From contig JAEYXQ010000071.1 of assembly GCA_023431205.1 (NCBI GenBank), positions 1 to 6,804 of the forward strand: a stretch of 6,804 nt of DNA, in the 5' to 3' direction. This DNA comes from Pseudomonadota bacterium. GTDB lineage: Bacteria > Pseudomonadota > Alphaproteobacteria > Rhizobiales > Devosiaceae. A model generated the notes under the pieces. The model was not told where the DNA came from. It saw only the letters and a program-made list of their open reading frames with translations, and made no database searches. Every line of letters starts with the position of its first letter. Positions within the stretch are counted from its first letter, which is position 1. The translations under genes and the position numbers were made by a program. Positions 1 through 5,503 of the stretch are shown here, piece after piece.

Positions 1-920
1 CCGCCAAGGCGCTGGTCGGCAAGCCCACGCGCGACCGCAAGACCGGCCGCGGCACCAATACGGTCGAGATCAACCGCCAGCGCTTCCGCTTCACCGATCA
101 CGCCGAACTGTCGCCCGAGGAATGGGAAGCGCAGCGCGAGCAGCGCCCCGTCCGCAGCCCGCGCGACCGCGTTGCCCCGCGCTCGGGTCCGGCACGTGGC
201 GGCGCCCGGGACGACCGCCCGGCCGGTCCGCCCCGTCACATCCATTTCGACGAGGACGGTCGCGCACCCGAGGAATACCAGGGCAAGGCGCCCGCCCTTG
301 GCCGCGGCGACCGCGACGGCGGTCCGAACCGCAGCTTCGGCAAGCCGCGCTCGGAAGGAGGCGGCAAACCTCGCCGCGAAGGCGGCGACGCCCCGCGCGG
401 AGCCTTCAAGCCGCGCAGGGATGCCGGGGACGCTCCGCGGGGTGCGTTTAAGCCCCGCCGGGACGCTGAAGGCGCCGATGCCCGTCCGGCCCGCAGCCCT
501 CGGCCGCCCCGGCGTGAGGGTGATGTCCCGGCTCGTGGTGCGCGGCCCCCACGCACGCGTGACGAGGCCGGGCGCAGCGATAAGCCATTCCGTCCCCGCG
601 GCGACAAGCCATTCCGTCCGCGCGAGGATTCCGCTGGGGAGGGACGTCCGGCACGGCCAGCTCGCCCTCGTCCCGAGGGTGATCGCGGCGGTAAGCCCGC
701 CCGTTTCGGTGGCAAGCCAAGCGGCGGCCCCGGTGGCCGTCCGTCGCGCGACGGGGGACCGGCAAAGCCCCGCGGTCCGCGCCCTGATGGTGGGCGCCCC
801 GGTGGCCCGCGCCCGGGCGGCCCGCGTCCTGGTGGTGCTCGTCCTGGTGGCTCACGTCCCTCGGGCTCTCGCCCTGCGGGCGAAAAGCCTGCAGGCGGTC
901 CGCGCCGGCCGCGGGGCTAA
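1..920 (+). CDS. Probable rRNA pseudouridine synthase (RsuA/RluB type), 3' part with long disordered basic tail
   Basis: The frame is open from base 3 to the TAA at 918-920, giving 305 residues; the start and catalytic domain lie before the window. The first ~45 visible residues look like ordinary domain sequence (VEINRQRFRF, then the acidic ELSPEEWEAQR). The remaining ~255 residues are low-complexity and rich in Arg, Pro, Gly, Lys and Asp, hence probably disordered and RNA-binding. They include short peptide repeats, listed separately. No catalytic motif is visible. The identification rests on the position directly upstream of rsmD, where many Rhizobiales carry a pseudouridine synthase with such a tail; that enzyme converts a specific rRNA uridine to pseudouridine. 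The stop lies 3 bases before rsmD, so the two are probably co-transcribed. A DEAD-box helicase tail is an alternative, because those are also RG-rich. The coding frame is sure; the product is moderately sure. Confidence 0.65.
   Translation, partial: AKALVGKPTRDRKTGRGTNTVEINRQRFRFTDHAELSPEEWEAQREQRPVRSPRDRVAPRSGPARGGARDDRPAGPPRHIHFDEDGRAPEEYQGKAPALGRGDRDGGPNRSFGKPRSEGGGKPRREGGDAPRGAFKPRRDAGDAPRGAFKPRRDAEGADARPARSPRPPRREGDVPARGARPPRTRDEAGRSDKPFRPRGDKPFRPREDSAGEGRPARPARPRPEGDRGGKPARFGGKPSGGPGGRPSRDGGPAKPRGPRPDGGRPGGPRPGGPRPGGARPGGSRPSGSRPAGEKPAGGPRRPRG
384..467 (+). repeat. Two tandem 14-residue peptide repeats in the disordered tail
   Basis: Bases 384-425 and 426-467 both encode GDAPRGAFKPRRDA. 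The two units are identical at the protein level, but many third positions differ and one Arg is AGG in one copy and CGG in the other. This points to an old duplication kept at the amino-acid level. Confidence 0.8.
579..626 (+). repeat. Two tandem 8-residue repeats DKPFRPRx
   Basis: Bases 579-602 encode DKPFRPRG and bases 603-626 encode DKPFRPRE. The Phe-Arg-Pro core resembles the AFKPRR core of the repeat at 384-467, so both may derive from one basic/aromatic RNA-contacting motif. Confidence 0.7.
795..872 (+). repeat. RPGG/RPSG degenerate repeat at the extreme C-terminus
   Basis: A four-residue period is visible (RPGG-PRPGG-PRPGG-ARPGG-SRPSG-SRPAG) just before the end of the protein. It is a Gly/Arg/Pro low-complexity segment of the kind often found at the ends of RNA-binding proteins. 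Confidence 0.7.
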
Positions 921-923
921 GGC

Positions 924-1487
924 ATGCGCATCGTCGCCGGCCGCTTTCGCGGCAAGCAACTGCGTTCGCCCGGTGATGACTCGATCCGCCCCACGGCGGA
1001 TCGGGTGCGCGAGAACGTCTTCAACATCCTCGCCTCGCGTCTCGGCCCGGTGCTCGAGGGCAAGCGCGTGCTCGATCTCTTTGCCGGCACCGGTGCCCTC
1101 GGGCTCGAGGCGCTGTCGCGGGGGGCTGCTCATGTCACCTTTGTCGAGAATGGCGCCGAGGGCCGCGGCCTGATCCGGGACCATATCGAGGATTTCGGCA
1201 TCGCCGGCATCGCCAAGCTCCTGCGCCGCGACGCCACCAATCTCGGCGTGCCGGGCACCTTCGGTCGCTTCGATCTCGTTTTCCTCGATCCGCCCTACAG
1301 CCACCAACTCGGCGAGCAGGCGGTGGCGCAACTGCTGACCCACGGCTGGCTCGCCGAGGGCGCTACCCTGGTCTGGGAAGAGGCTGTCGACACCCCCATC
1401 GCCGTCCCCGCCGGCCTGACCCTCGAAGACCGCCGCGAATACGGCGCCGCCGCAGTGCACTTTCTCACAGCCACCGCTTCCCCATAG
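924..1487 (+). CDS. rsmD: 16S rRNA (guanine(966)-N(2))-methyltransferase RsmD
   Basis: This cytoplasmic SAM-dependent enzyme methylates N2 of G966 (E. coli numbering) in 16S rRNA during 30S assembly. The protein has 187 residues, normal for the family. The N-terminus MRIVAGRFRG followed by IRPTADRVRENVFNIL (21-36) is the conserved RsmD opening. SAM-binding motif I is DLFAGTGALG (51-60), followed by LEALSRGA (61-68). The acidic end of the next strand is VEN (74-76), and the catalytic N-methyltransferase motif IV is DPPY (122-125). The ATG lies 3 bases after the preceding stop, consistent with translational coupling; no strong Shine-Dalgarno is visible. The TAG stop is the first three bases of a dispersed repeat, so the last residues (about TATASP) may have been shaped by that insertion. 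Confidence 0.96.
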   Translation: MRIVAGRFRGKQLRSPGDDSIRPTADRVRENVFNILASRLGPVLEGKRVLDLFAGTGALGLEALSRGAAHVTFVENGAEGRGLIRDHIEDFGIAGIAKLLRRDATNLGVPGTFGRFDLVFLDPPYSHQLGEQAVAQLLTHGWLAEGATLVWEEAVDTPIAVPAGLTLEDRREYGAAAVHFLTATASP

Positions 1488-1520
1488 ACCTCATCCTGAG
1501 CCTCTCGAAGGACGAGGTCG
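1485..1520. repeat. Dispersed hairpin repeat, copy 1, overlapping the rsmD stop
   Basis: The sequence begins TAGACCTCATCCTGAGCC and ends AAGGACGAGGTCG. CCTCATCCT and AGGACGAGG pair with one mismatch, which would be a G-U pair in minus-strand RNA. The same family recurs at 5063-5097 and, inverted, at 5019-5043. Families like this are abundant between genes in many alphaproteobacteria. This copy supplies the rsmD stop codon and could act as a weak terminator or 3' mRNA stabiliser. Confidence 0.75.
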
Positions 1521-1575
1521 CGGCCACGGTTCGAAGGCTCTTTGGGAGTCCGGCGCTCAGGTAAGCGCGGTGCAG

Positions 1576-1617
1576 CCCCTCCCCCTTCAGGGGGAGGTTG
1601 GGCGGGGGTGCCCCCCC
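1576..1617. repeat. G/C-rich palindromic (REP-like) element downstream of zur
   Basis: CCTCCCCC (1578-1585) and GGGGGAGG (1590-1597) form a perfect 8-bp stem with loop TTCA. A tail TTGGGCGGGGGTG follows, then a C run reaching the zur stop. This is the same family as the four copies at 2870-3106. Being immediately 3' of zur on the minus strand, it may end or protect the znuC-znuB-zur transcript. No T run follows the stem, so it is not a classic intrinsic terminator. Confidence 0.7.
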
Positions 1618-2031
1618 TCAGGCTGCCTTCGCGCACTCCGCGCAGCGCCCGCGGATCTCCATGGTGGTCCGCTCGACGGTAAAACCTTCGCTCTCCGCCC
1701 AGCCGCCGAGCCGGTCCTCGATCACCGGGTCGGCGAACTCGTCGACCTTGCCGCAGCGCTCGCAGATGGCAAAGGCGATGAGGCCCTTGCGGTGGCAATG
1801 CGCATCGGCGCAGGCGACGAAGGCATTGAGCGACTCCAGCCGGTGCGCGAGGCCCCGCTCCACCAGCTTGTCGAGTGCACGATAGACCTGCAGCGGCGCC
1901 CTGAGGCCATCGCCGCGCAGCCGGTCGAGAATGTCATAGGCGCTGAGCGGCCCGGCCGAATGGTTGAGCGTGCCGAGCACCAGTTCCTGGTTGCGGGTCA
2001 GGTCCGCCGGGATGGGATGGTCATGCGCCAT
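1618..2031 (-). CDS. zur: Zinc uptake regulator Zur (Fur family repressor)
   Basis: Zur is a cytoplasmic dimeric repressor that binds operator DNA when loaded with zinc and shuts off zinc import. The protein has 137 residues. The N-terminal winged helix is at about 12-67, with LSAYDILDRL and the recognition region APLQVYRALDKLVERGL (45-61). The dimerization/metal domain follows. The structural zinc site is the Cys pairs CERC (90-93) and CAEC (130-133). The sensory site probably uses C74, H78, C79 and H80 in FVACADAHCHRKG, a Zur-like arrangement. Its ATG overlaps the end of znuB by 11 bases (2021-2031), and only a weak AAGG precedes it, so translation is probably coupled. The znu context supports Zur over Fur, Mur or PerR. 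It probably represses its own operon through the dyads at 3987-4029. Confidence 0.95.
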   Translation of the reverse strand: MAHDHPIPADLTRNQELVLGTLNHSAGPLSAYDILDRLRGDGLRAPLQVYRALDKLVERGLAHRLESLNAFVACADAHCHRKGLIAFAICERCGKVDEFADPVIEDRLGGWAESEGFTVERTTMEIRGRCAECAKAA

Positions 2032-2839
2032 GCTGCGCCTTTCGCCCGAAGAAGCGGGCGGTGGGCACCGCCAGCGAGAGGATGAAGATCACCAGCGCCG
2101 CCACCACGATCGATGGGCCGGAGGCCGTGTCCCAGGTGCGCGATCCGAACAGCCCGCCGATCACGGCCAGCGCTCCCAGCACCGCGGCGATCGCCGCCAT
2201 GGCCTCCGGCGTCGCACTCAGCCGGCGTGCCGTGGCCGCCGGGATGATCAGCAGCGACGTGATCAGCAACACCCCGACCAGCTTCATGGCGATGGCGATC
2301 ACCGAAGCCATCAAGAGCATCAGGATCACGCGGCTGACACCCGGCCGCAGCCCCTCGGCCTCCGCCAGTTCCGGGCTCACGGTTGCCGCCAGCAGCGGCC
2401 GCCAGCCGAACAGCAGCACAAGGATGATGGCGGCGCCCCCGCCATAGATCAGGGCGATGTCGCCCACCGACACCGCCAGGAGATCGCCGAACAGAAAGCC
2501 CATCAGGTCGATGCGCACGGTGGTGAGGAACCCCACCAGCACCAGCCCCACCGCCAGGGTCGAATGGCTGAGAATGCCGAGCAGGGCGTCGGTGGAGAGC
2601 GAATTCTGCCGCTCCAGCAGCAGCAGCGTCCCGGCGACCATCGCCGCCACCACGAACACTCCCAACGCCATGTTGAGGGAAAGGAGGATCGACAGCGCCA
2701 CCCCCAGCAGCGCCGAGTGCGCCATGGTGTCCCCGAAATACGCCATCCGCCGCCACACCACGAAACAGCCGAGCGGCCCCGTCACCGCCGCCAGCCCGAT
2801 CCCGGCGATCAGCGCGCGCGAAAAAAAATCACCGAGCAT
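2021..2839 (-). CDS. znuB: Zinc ABC transporter permease ZnuB
   Basis: ZnuB is the inner-membrane channel subunit of the zinc importer; it takes zinc from ZnuA and works with the ATPase ZnuC. From the ATG at 2839 the product is 272 residues, normal for this ABC-3 family. It consists of about eight hydrophobic helices, beginning MLGDFFSRALIAGIG. The family's early segment GCFVVWRRMAYFGDTMAHSA is present, as is the later LVGVLLITSLLIIPAATARR, the region that contacts the ATPase. The open frame runs upstream to 2992, but that stretch only translates palindromic repeats. The start at 2839 has a purine-rich GAGGGGG about 8 bases upstream. The stop overlaps the zur start by 11 bases, but 278 bases separate it from znuC. 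A run of eight T lies at codons 4-7 on the coding strand. Confidence 0.95.
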   Translation of the reverse strand: MLGDFFSRALIAGIGLAAVTGPLGCFVVWRRMAYFGDTMAHSALLGVALSILLSLNMALGVFVVAAMVAGTLLLLERQNSLSTDALLGILSHSTLAVGLVLVGFLTTVRIDLMGFLFGDLLAVSVGDIALIYGGGAAIILVLLFGWRPLLAATVSPELAEAEGLRPGVSRVILMLLMASVIAIAMKLVGVLLITSLLIIPAATARRLSATPEAMAAIAAVLGALAVIGGLFGSRTWDTASGPSIVVAALVIFILSLAVPTARFFGRKAQHGA

Positions 2840-2869
2840 GATGTTTCCCCCTCGAGCCGAGCTTTGCAA

Positions 2870-2890
2870 CCCTCCCCTCAAGGGGGAGGG
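2870..2890. repeat. REP-like palindrome in znuC-znuB gap, copy nearest znuB
   Basis: CCCTCCCC (2870-2877) pairs with GGGGAGGG (2883-2890) across a 5-base loop, followed by AGTG. It lies about 30 bases upstream of the znuB start, so in the mRNA it forms a hairpin just before the znuB ribosome-binding site. Confidence 0.7.
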
Positions 2891-2920
2891 AGTGCAGAAC
2901 TCCCAACCCACCGCTCCATT

Positions 2921-2957
2921 CCTTCCCTCCCCCTTGGGGGGAGGGGCCGGGAGTGGG
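2921..2957. repeat. REP-like palindrome with G-rich tail in znuC-znuB gap
   Basis: CCTCCCCC (2926-2933) pairs with GGGGGAGG (2937-2944) across a 3-base loop. The tail GCCGGGAGTGGGGG matches the tail seen after the copies at 1576 and 3068. Confidence 0.7.
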
Positions 2958-3003
2958 GGTCCCGGTTCGAGCCCGGAAAACACTCCAACCACCGGCCCGA
3001 TGT

Positions 3004-3024
3004 CCCTCCTCCTTTAGGGGAGGG
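3004..3024. repeat. Degenerate REP-like palindrome in znuC-znuB gap
   Basis: CCCTCC (3004-3009) pairs with GGAGGG (3019-3024); the inner bases extend the stem through a T-G wobble. The loop is TTTA. This copy is the most degenerate of the five. Confidence 0.6.
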
Positions 3025-3067
3025 TGAAGCCGGTGTGTTGGGCAGCCCGGTGCCACCAGAGTGGAGC

Positions 3068-3106
3068 CCACCTCCCCCCTTGCGGGGGAGGTTGGGAGGG
3101 GGGTGG
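3068..3106. repeat. REP-like element with nested dyads just after the znuC stop
   Basis: The inner stem is CCTCCCCC (3071-3078) with GGGGGAGG (3084-3091). An overlapping outer dyad is CCACC (3068-3072) with GGTGG (3102-3106), and the tail is TTGGGAGGGGGG. It starts about 12 bases past the znuC stop, a position that would block 3'-5' decay of znuC mRNA or cause partial termination before znuB. The non-coding gap 2840-3117 holds only these four elements and short spacers; I see no gene in it. Confidence 0.7.
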
Positions 3107-3117
3107 CCGCAACCAGC

Positions 3118-3915
3118 TCAATGACCATGATGATGCTCTTCATGCCCGTGCTCGTGCACCGCCCCCGCCGGCACCACGCAGCCGTCGTCGCGGTGCTCGT
3201 GGTCGTGGTGGTGTTCGTAGATCGCCAGCGTCTCGGCCGCCCGCGGGCCGAACAGGCGCAGATATTCCGGGCTCTTCTTCACTACCGCCGGCGTACCGGT
3301 GCAGCACACATGTCCGTTGAGGCAGATCACCGTGTCGGTTTCCGCCATCACCACATGCAGGTCGTGGCTGATCATCAATATGCCGGCGCGGGTGGTGTCG
3401 CGGATCTCGCGCACCAGTTCGTAGAGCGCCACTTCGCCCGAAAAATCGACACCCTGCACCGGCTCGTCCAAGACCATCAGGTCGGGCTTGCGGATCATCG
3501 CCCGCGCGAACAGCACCCGCTGGAACTCGCCGCCCGACAATTCCTGCACCGCCGCCCCCTTGAGATGCGCCGCCCCGACCGCCCCGAGCGCCCGCTCGAT
3601 CTCAGCCGCGCCGAACCGGCCGGTCAGCGTCATCAGCCGCTCCACCGTCAGCGGCATGGTCCAGTCGATGCCGAGCTTTTGCGGCACATAGCCGATGGTC
3701 AGCCCCGGCTGCCGCGTCACCGTGCCCACCGTAGGCTTGAGCACGCCGGTGACCATCTTGGCAGTGGTCGACTTGCCCGACCCGTTCGGCCCGATCAGCG
3801 TCACGATCTCGCCGCGCCTGAGCTCGAGATCGATCCCCTCGACCAGCGTCCGTCCGCCGCGGCGTACCTCCGCACCGGCGAGCGTCACCAGGATTTCGTG
3901 TCGACCATCCAGCAT
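3118..3915 (-). CDS. znuC: Zinc ABC transporter ATP-binding protein ZnuC with His-rich tail
   Basis: ZnuC is the cytoplasmic ATPase that drives zinc import through ZnuB. From the ATG at 3915 the product has 265 residues. All nucleotide-binding motifs are intact: Walker A GPNGSGKST (42-50), Q-loop Gln79, signature LSGGEFQR (126-133), Walker B LMVLDEP (146-152) and H-loop His184 in SHD. The last ~31 residues hold 12 His in two clusters (235-241 and 254-265), probably a zinc-binding or sensing extension. The open frame continues to an ATG at 3978. That start has no Shine-Dalgarno and abuts the operator, whereas the ATG at 3915 has GGAG five bases upstream and gives the usual ZnuC N-terminus. The gene is divergent from znuA and heads the znuC-znuB-zur unit. 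Confidence 0.95.
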   Translation of the reverse strand: MLDGRHEILVTLAGAEVRRGGRTLVEGIDLELRRGEIVTLIGPNGSGKSTTAKMVTGVLKPTVGTVTRQPGLTIGYVPQKLGIDWTMPLTVERLMTLTGRFGAAEIERALGAVGAAHLKGAAVQELSGGEFQRVLFARAMIRKPDLMVLDEPVQGVDFSGEVALYELVREIRDTTRAGILMISHDLHVVMAETDTVICLNGHVCCTGTPAVVKKSPEYLRLFGPRAAETLAIYEHHHDHEHRDDGCVVPAGAVHEHGHEEHHHGH

Positions 3916-3969
3916 TTCGGCTCCAGCAGCAGGGCAGGGGAAGGGTGTCACAACGCTGGTGCGCACCCC

Positions 3970-3999
3970 TTGACGCATGGAAATACGTTATAGCATAAC
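3970..3999 (+). promoter_or_regulatory. Candidate znuA promoter
   Basis: TTGACG (3970-3975) and CATAAC (3994-3999) are separated by 18 bases, a plausible sigma-70 -35/-10 pair. It would place the start of transcription near 4006 and leave a leader of about 35 bases before znuA. The -10 falls inside the first candidate Zur dyad, which fits repression by occlusion. A divergent promoter for znuC probably overlaps it: TATAAC reads on the minus strand at 3992-3987, with only a poor TTACGC -35 seventeen bases upstream. Confidence 0.45.
3987..3999. promoter_or_regulatory. Candidate Zur operator 1 in the znuC-znuA spacer
   Basis: GTTATAGCATAAC is an inverted repeat (GTTAT, 3-base centre, ATAAC) in an AT-rich patch of a G/C-rich genome. 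Alphaproteobacterial Zur sites are known to be AT-rich palindromes with GTTAT/ATAAC cores. The position between divergent znu genes makes Zur binding likely. Confidence 0.6.
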
Positions 4000-4011
4000 A
4001 CCGCCGCAAGC

Positions 4012-4029
4012 GTAATAACATAACATTAC
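4012..4029. promoter_or_regulatory. Candidate Zur operator 2 in the znuC-znuA spacer
   Basis: GTAATAACATAACATTAC has outer arms GTAAT and ATTAC and contains the ATAAC core. Its centre is about 27 bases from that of the first dyad, so the two could be bound by separate Zur dimers. It ends 11 bases before the znuA ATG and just upstream of the znuA GGAG Shine-Dalgarno (4032-4035), so bound Zur would block elongation or initiation. Confidence 0.6.
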
Positions 4030-4040
4030 ATGGAGCCACG

Positions 4041-4997
4041 ATGCAGCCCGCCCTCCCGATCCTCGCCGGCCTGCTTCTCTTTGCCACCGCCGCGCAGGCG
4101 GCTCCCCAAGTGGTCGCCACCACCAAGCCGATCCATTCGCTGGTCGCTTCGGTGATGGCGGGGGTTGGCGAGCCGGACCTGCTGGTCGACTGCGCCGCCT
4201 CGCCCCACACCTATTCACTGAAGCCGTCCGACGCTGCAGCGCTCGAATCAGCCGACATGGTGTTCTGGACCGGCCATGGCCTCGAACTGTTCCTCGGCGA
4301 CGCTGTCGGCACGCTCTCGAGCCGAGCTACCCTGGTGGAACTGGCCGAAACCCCCGGCCTTGAACTCCTCCCCATGCGCTCCGGCGGCGCCTTCGAGGCG
4401 CATGAACACGTGGGGCACGAGCACGATCACGACCATCCCGACGAAGCCCACGATCACCCCGAGCACGACCACGCCGAAGGCGAGGCCGACATGCATTTCT
4501 GGCTCGACCCGGATAACGCCGCCCTGATGGTTGCGCACATCGCGGCGATGCTGTCCGAGGCCGATCCGGACAACGCCGACGCCTACACCGCCAACGCCGC
4601 CACCGCGGTGGAAACGCTTACCGCCCTTGAAGCCGAGCTCGAAACCACGCTGGCGCCGGTCGCCGATCGCCCCTTCATCGTCTTCCACGATGCCTACCAG
4701 TATTTCGAGCACCGCTTCGGACTCGCCGCCGCCGGCTCCATCACCGTCTCGCCCGAAGTGCTGCCCGGCGCCGCCCGCATCGACGAGCTCCGCCAGGTCA
4801 TCGCCGATCGCAACGCCGTCTGCGTCTTCGCCGAGCCCAATTTCGAACCTGCCCTCGTCGGCACCGTCACCGAAGGCACGCCTGCCCGCGCCGGCACCCT
4901 CGACCCCGAGGGCAGTGCGCTCGAAGCCGGTCCCGATCTCTATGCCGAGCTGATGCGCGGTCTCGCCACCGCGATGGCGGATTGCCTCGCCGGCTGA
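4041..4997 (+). CDS. znuA: Zinc ABC transporter substrate-binding protein ZnuA
   Basis: ZnuA captures zinc in the periplasm and delivers it to ZnuB. The protein has 318 residues. The signal peptide runs from residue 1 to about 20, ending ATAAQA. Expected zinc ligands of this cluster A-I family are His56 (SPHTYSLKPSD), His152 (ADMHFWLDP), His216 (FHDAYQYFE) and an acidic residue in the C-terminal lobe, probably Asp288 (LDPEGS). Residues 121-146 form the typical His/Asp/Glu-rich loop with 10 His, thought to recruit zinc. C261 and C315 probably form the C-lobe disulfide known from enterobacterial ZnuA; C51 is an extra mature Cys. Residue 55, beside the first His, is Pro rather than the Glu of E. 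coli ZnuA. The ATG has GGAG five bases upstream. Repression by Zur is expected from the dyads at 3987-4029. Confidence 0.96.
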   Translation: MQPALPILAGLLLFATAAQAAPQVVATTKPIHSLVASVMAGVGEPDLLVDCAASPHTYSLKPSDAAALESADMVFWTGHGLELFLGDAVGTLSSRATLVELAETPGLELLPMRSGGAFEAHEHVGHEHDHDHPDEAHDHPEHDHAEGEADMHFWLDPDNAALMVAHIAAMLSEADPDNADAYTANAATAVETLTALEAELETTLAPVADRPFIVFHDAYQYFEHRFGLAAAGSITVSPEVLPGAARIDELRQVIADRNAVCVFAEPNFEPALVGTVTEGTPARAGTLDPEGSALEAGPDLYAELMRGLATAMADCLAG

Positions 4998-5018
4998 TCA
5001 GCGGCCCCGACCTGGTGG

Positions 5019-5043
5019 TTCGACAGGCTCACCATGAGGTCTA
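5019..5043. repeat. Dispersed repeat, copy 2 (left arm of large inverted repeat)
   Basis: TTCGACAGGCTCACCATGAG and the following GTCTA are the reverse complement of 5063-5087 apart from two central bases. The loop between the arms is 19 bases (5044-5062). It begins 22 bases after the znuA stop. Confidence 0.8.
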
Positions 5044-5062
5044 TCAGGGCGCTGAGTTTTCC

Positions 5063-5097
5063 TAGACCTCATCCTGAGCCTGTCGAAGGACGAGGCC
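5063..5097. repeat. Dispersed repeat, copy 3 (right arm of large inverted repeat)
   Basis: This copy starts TAGACCTCATCCTGAGCCTG and ends AAGGACGAGGCCG. It matches copy 1 at 1485-1520 in the same orientation. With 5019-5043 it forms a stem of 25 bp with two mismatches, sited between convergent znuA and the DUF486 gene. It is likely a bidirectional transcription barrier, though without a T run on either side. Confidence 0.8.
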
Positions 5098-5109
5098 GGA
5101 CACACCGGC

Positions 5110-5466
5110 CTACTTCAGCGGTCCCTTGAAGACAAAGAACGCCCCGAGCGCGATCAGCGCGAAGCCCACCCCGTGGTTCCAGGTCATCTTCTCGCCGAGG
5201 TAGAACACCGCGAACAGGATGAACACGCTGAGCGAGATCACCTCCTGGATGGTCTTGAGCTCCGCCCCCGAATAGACGCCGTAGCCGATGCGGTTGGCCG
5301 GCACCGCCAGCCAGTATTCGAAGAAGGCGATGCCCCAGCTCGCCAGCACCACGACCCACAGCGCCGCGCCCGGAAACTTCAGGTGCCCGTACCAGGCAAA
5401 GGTCATGAACAGGTTGGACGCGATCAGCAGTGCGATCGGCGCCAGCGTCGGCAGGTTGAAGCCCAA
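5110..5466 (-). CDS. DUF486 (DMT-like) small membrane protein, TTG start
   Basis: This is an inner-membrane protein of unknown function in the DUF486 family, which resembles half-size drug/metabolite transporters. From a TTG at 5466 it has 118 residues, the usual family length. Four hydrophobic helices lie at about 9-26, 34-53, 73-91 and 97-114. The conserved family segments WYGHLKFP (25-32), FFEYWLAVPANRIGY (48-62) and AELKTIQEVISL (68-79) are clear. The open frame extends to an ATG at 5592, but that stretch overlaps the DUF2164 gene in another frame and looks random. The TTG has GGGAG six bases upstream and begins the conserved part. It follows DUF2164 by 37 bases on the same strand, so the two are probably one operon. 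Assigning a transport substrate would be a guess. Confidence 0.9.
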   Translation of the reverse strand: MGFNLPTLAPIALLIASNLFMTFAWYGHLKFPGAALWVVVLASWGIAFFEYWLAVPANRIGYGVYSGAELKTIQEVISLSVFILFAVFYLGEKMTWNHGVGFALIALGAFFVFKGPLK

Positions 5467-5503
5467 GGCTTGCTCCCGAATCAGGTGAGGCTGAGACGAT
5501 CCT

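Noticed and set aside
236..1460. Minus-strand open frames opposite the first two genes
   Set aside because: Their translations are Arg/Gly/Ala-rich mirror images of the disordered tail and of rsmD, with no start signals or family motifs.
2840..2992. N-terminal extension of ZnuB into the repeat array
   Set aside because: The extra residues are Pro/Gly translations of palindromic repeats. The ATG at 2839 gives the normal permease N-terminus.
2861..3110. Possible CRISPR array from the repeated palindromes
   Set aside because: The copies vary in sequence and spacing, the spacers are uneven, and no cas gene is present. They fit REP-like elements.
1964..3124. Long plus-strand open frame of 386 codons
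   Set aside because: It lies antisense to zur and znuB, which have clear family motifs. The translation is a His/Gln/Arg-rich shadow typical of G/C-rich DNA, and it runs through the palindrome array.
3695..3973. Plus-strand open frame opposite the ZnuC Walker A region
   Set aside because: It is a shadow of znuC, with no ribosome-binding site or recognisable domain.
3916..3978. N-terminal extension of ZnuC to an upstream ATG at 3978
   Set aside because: That ATG has no Shine-Dalgarno and abuts the operator dyad. The extension (rich in Pro/Ala) is not part of the ZnuC domain, and the ATG at 3915 has a good GGAG.
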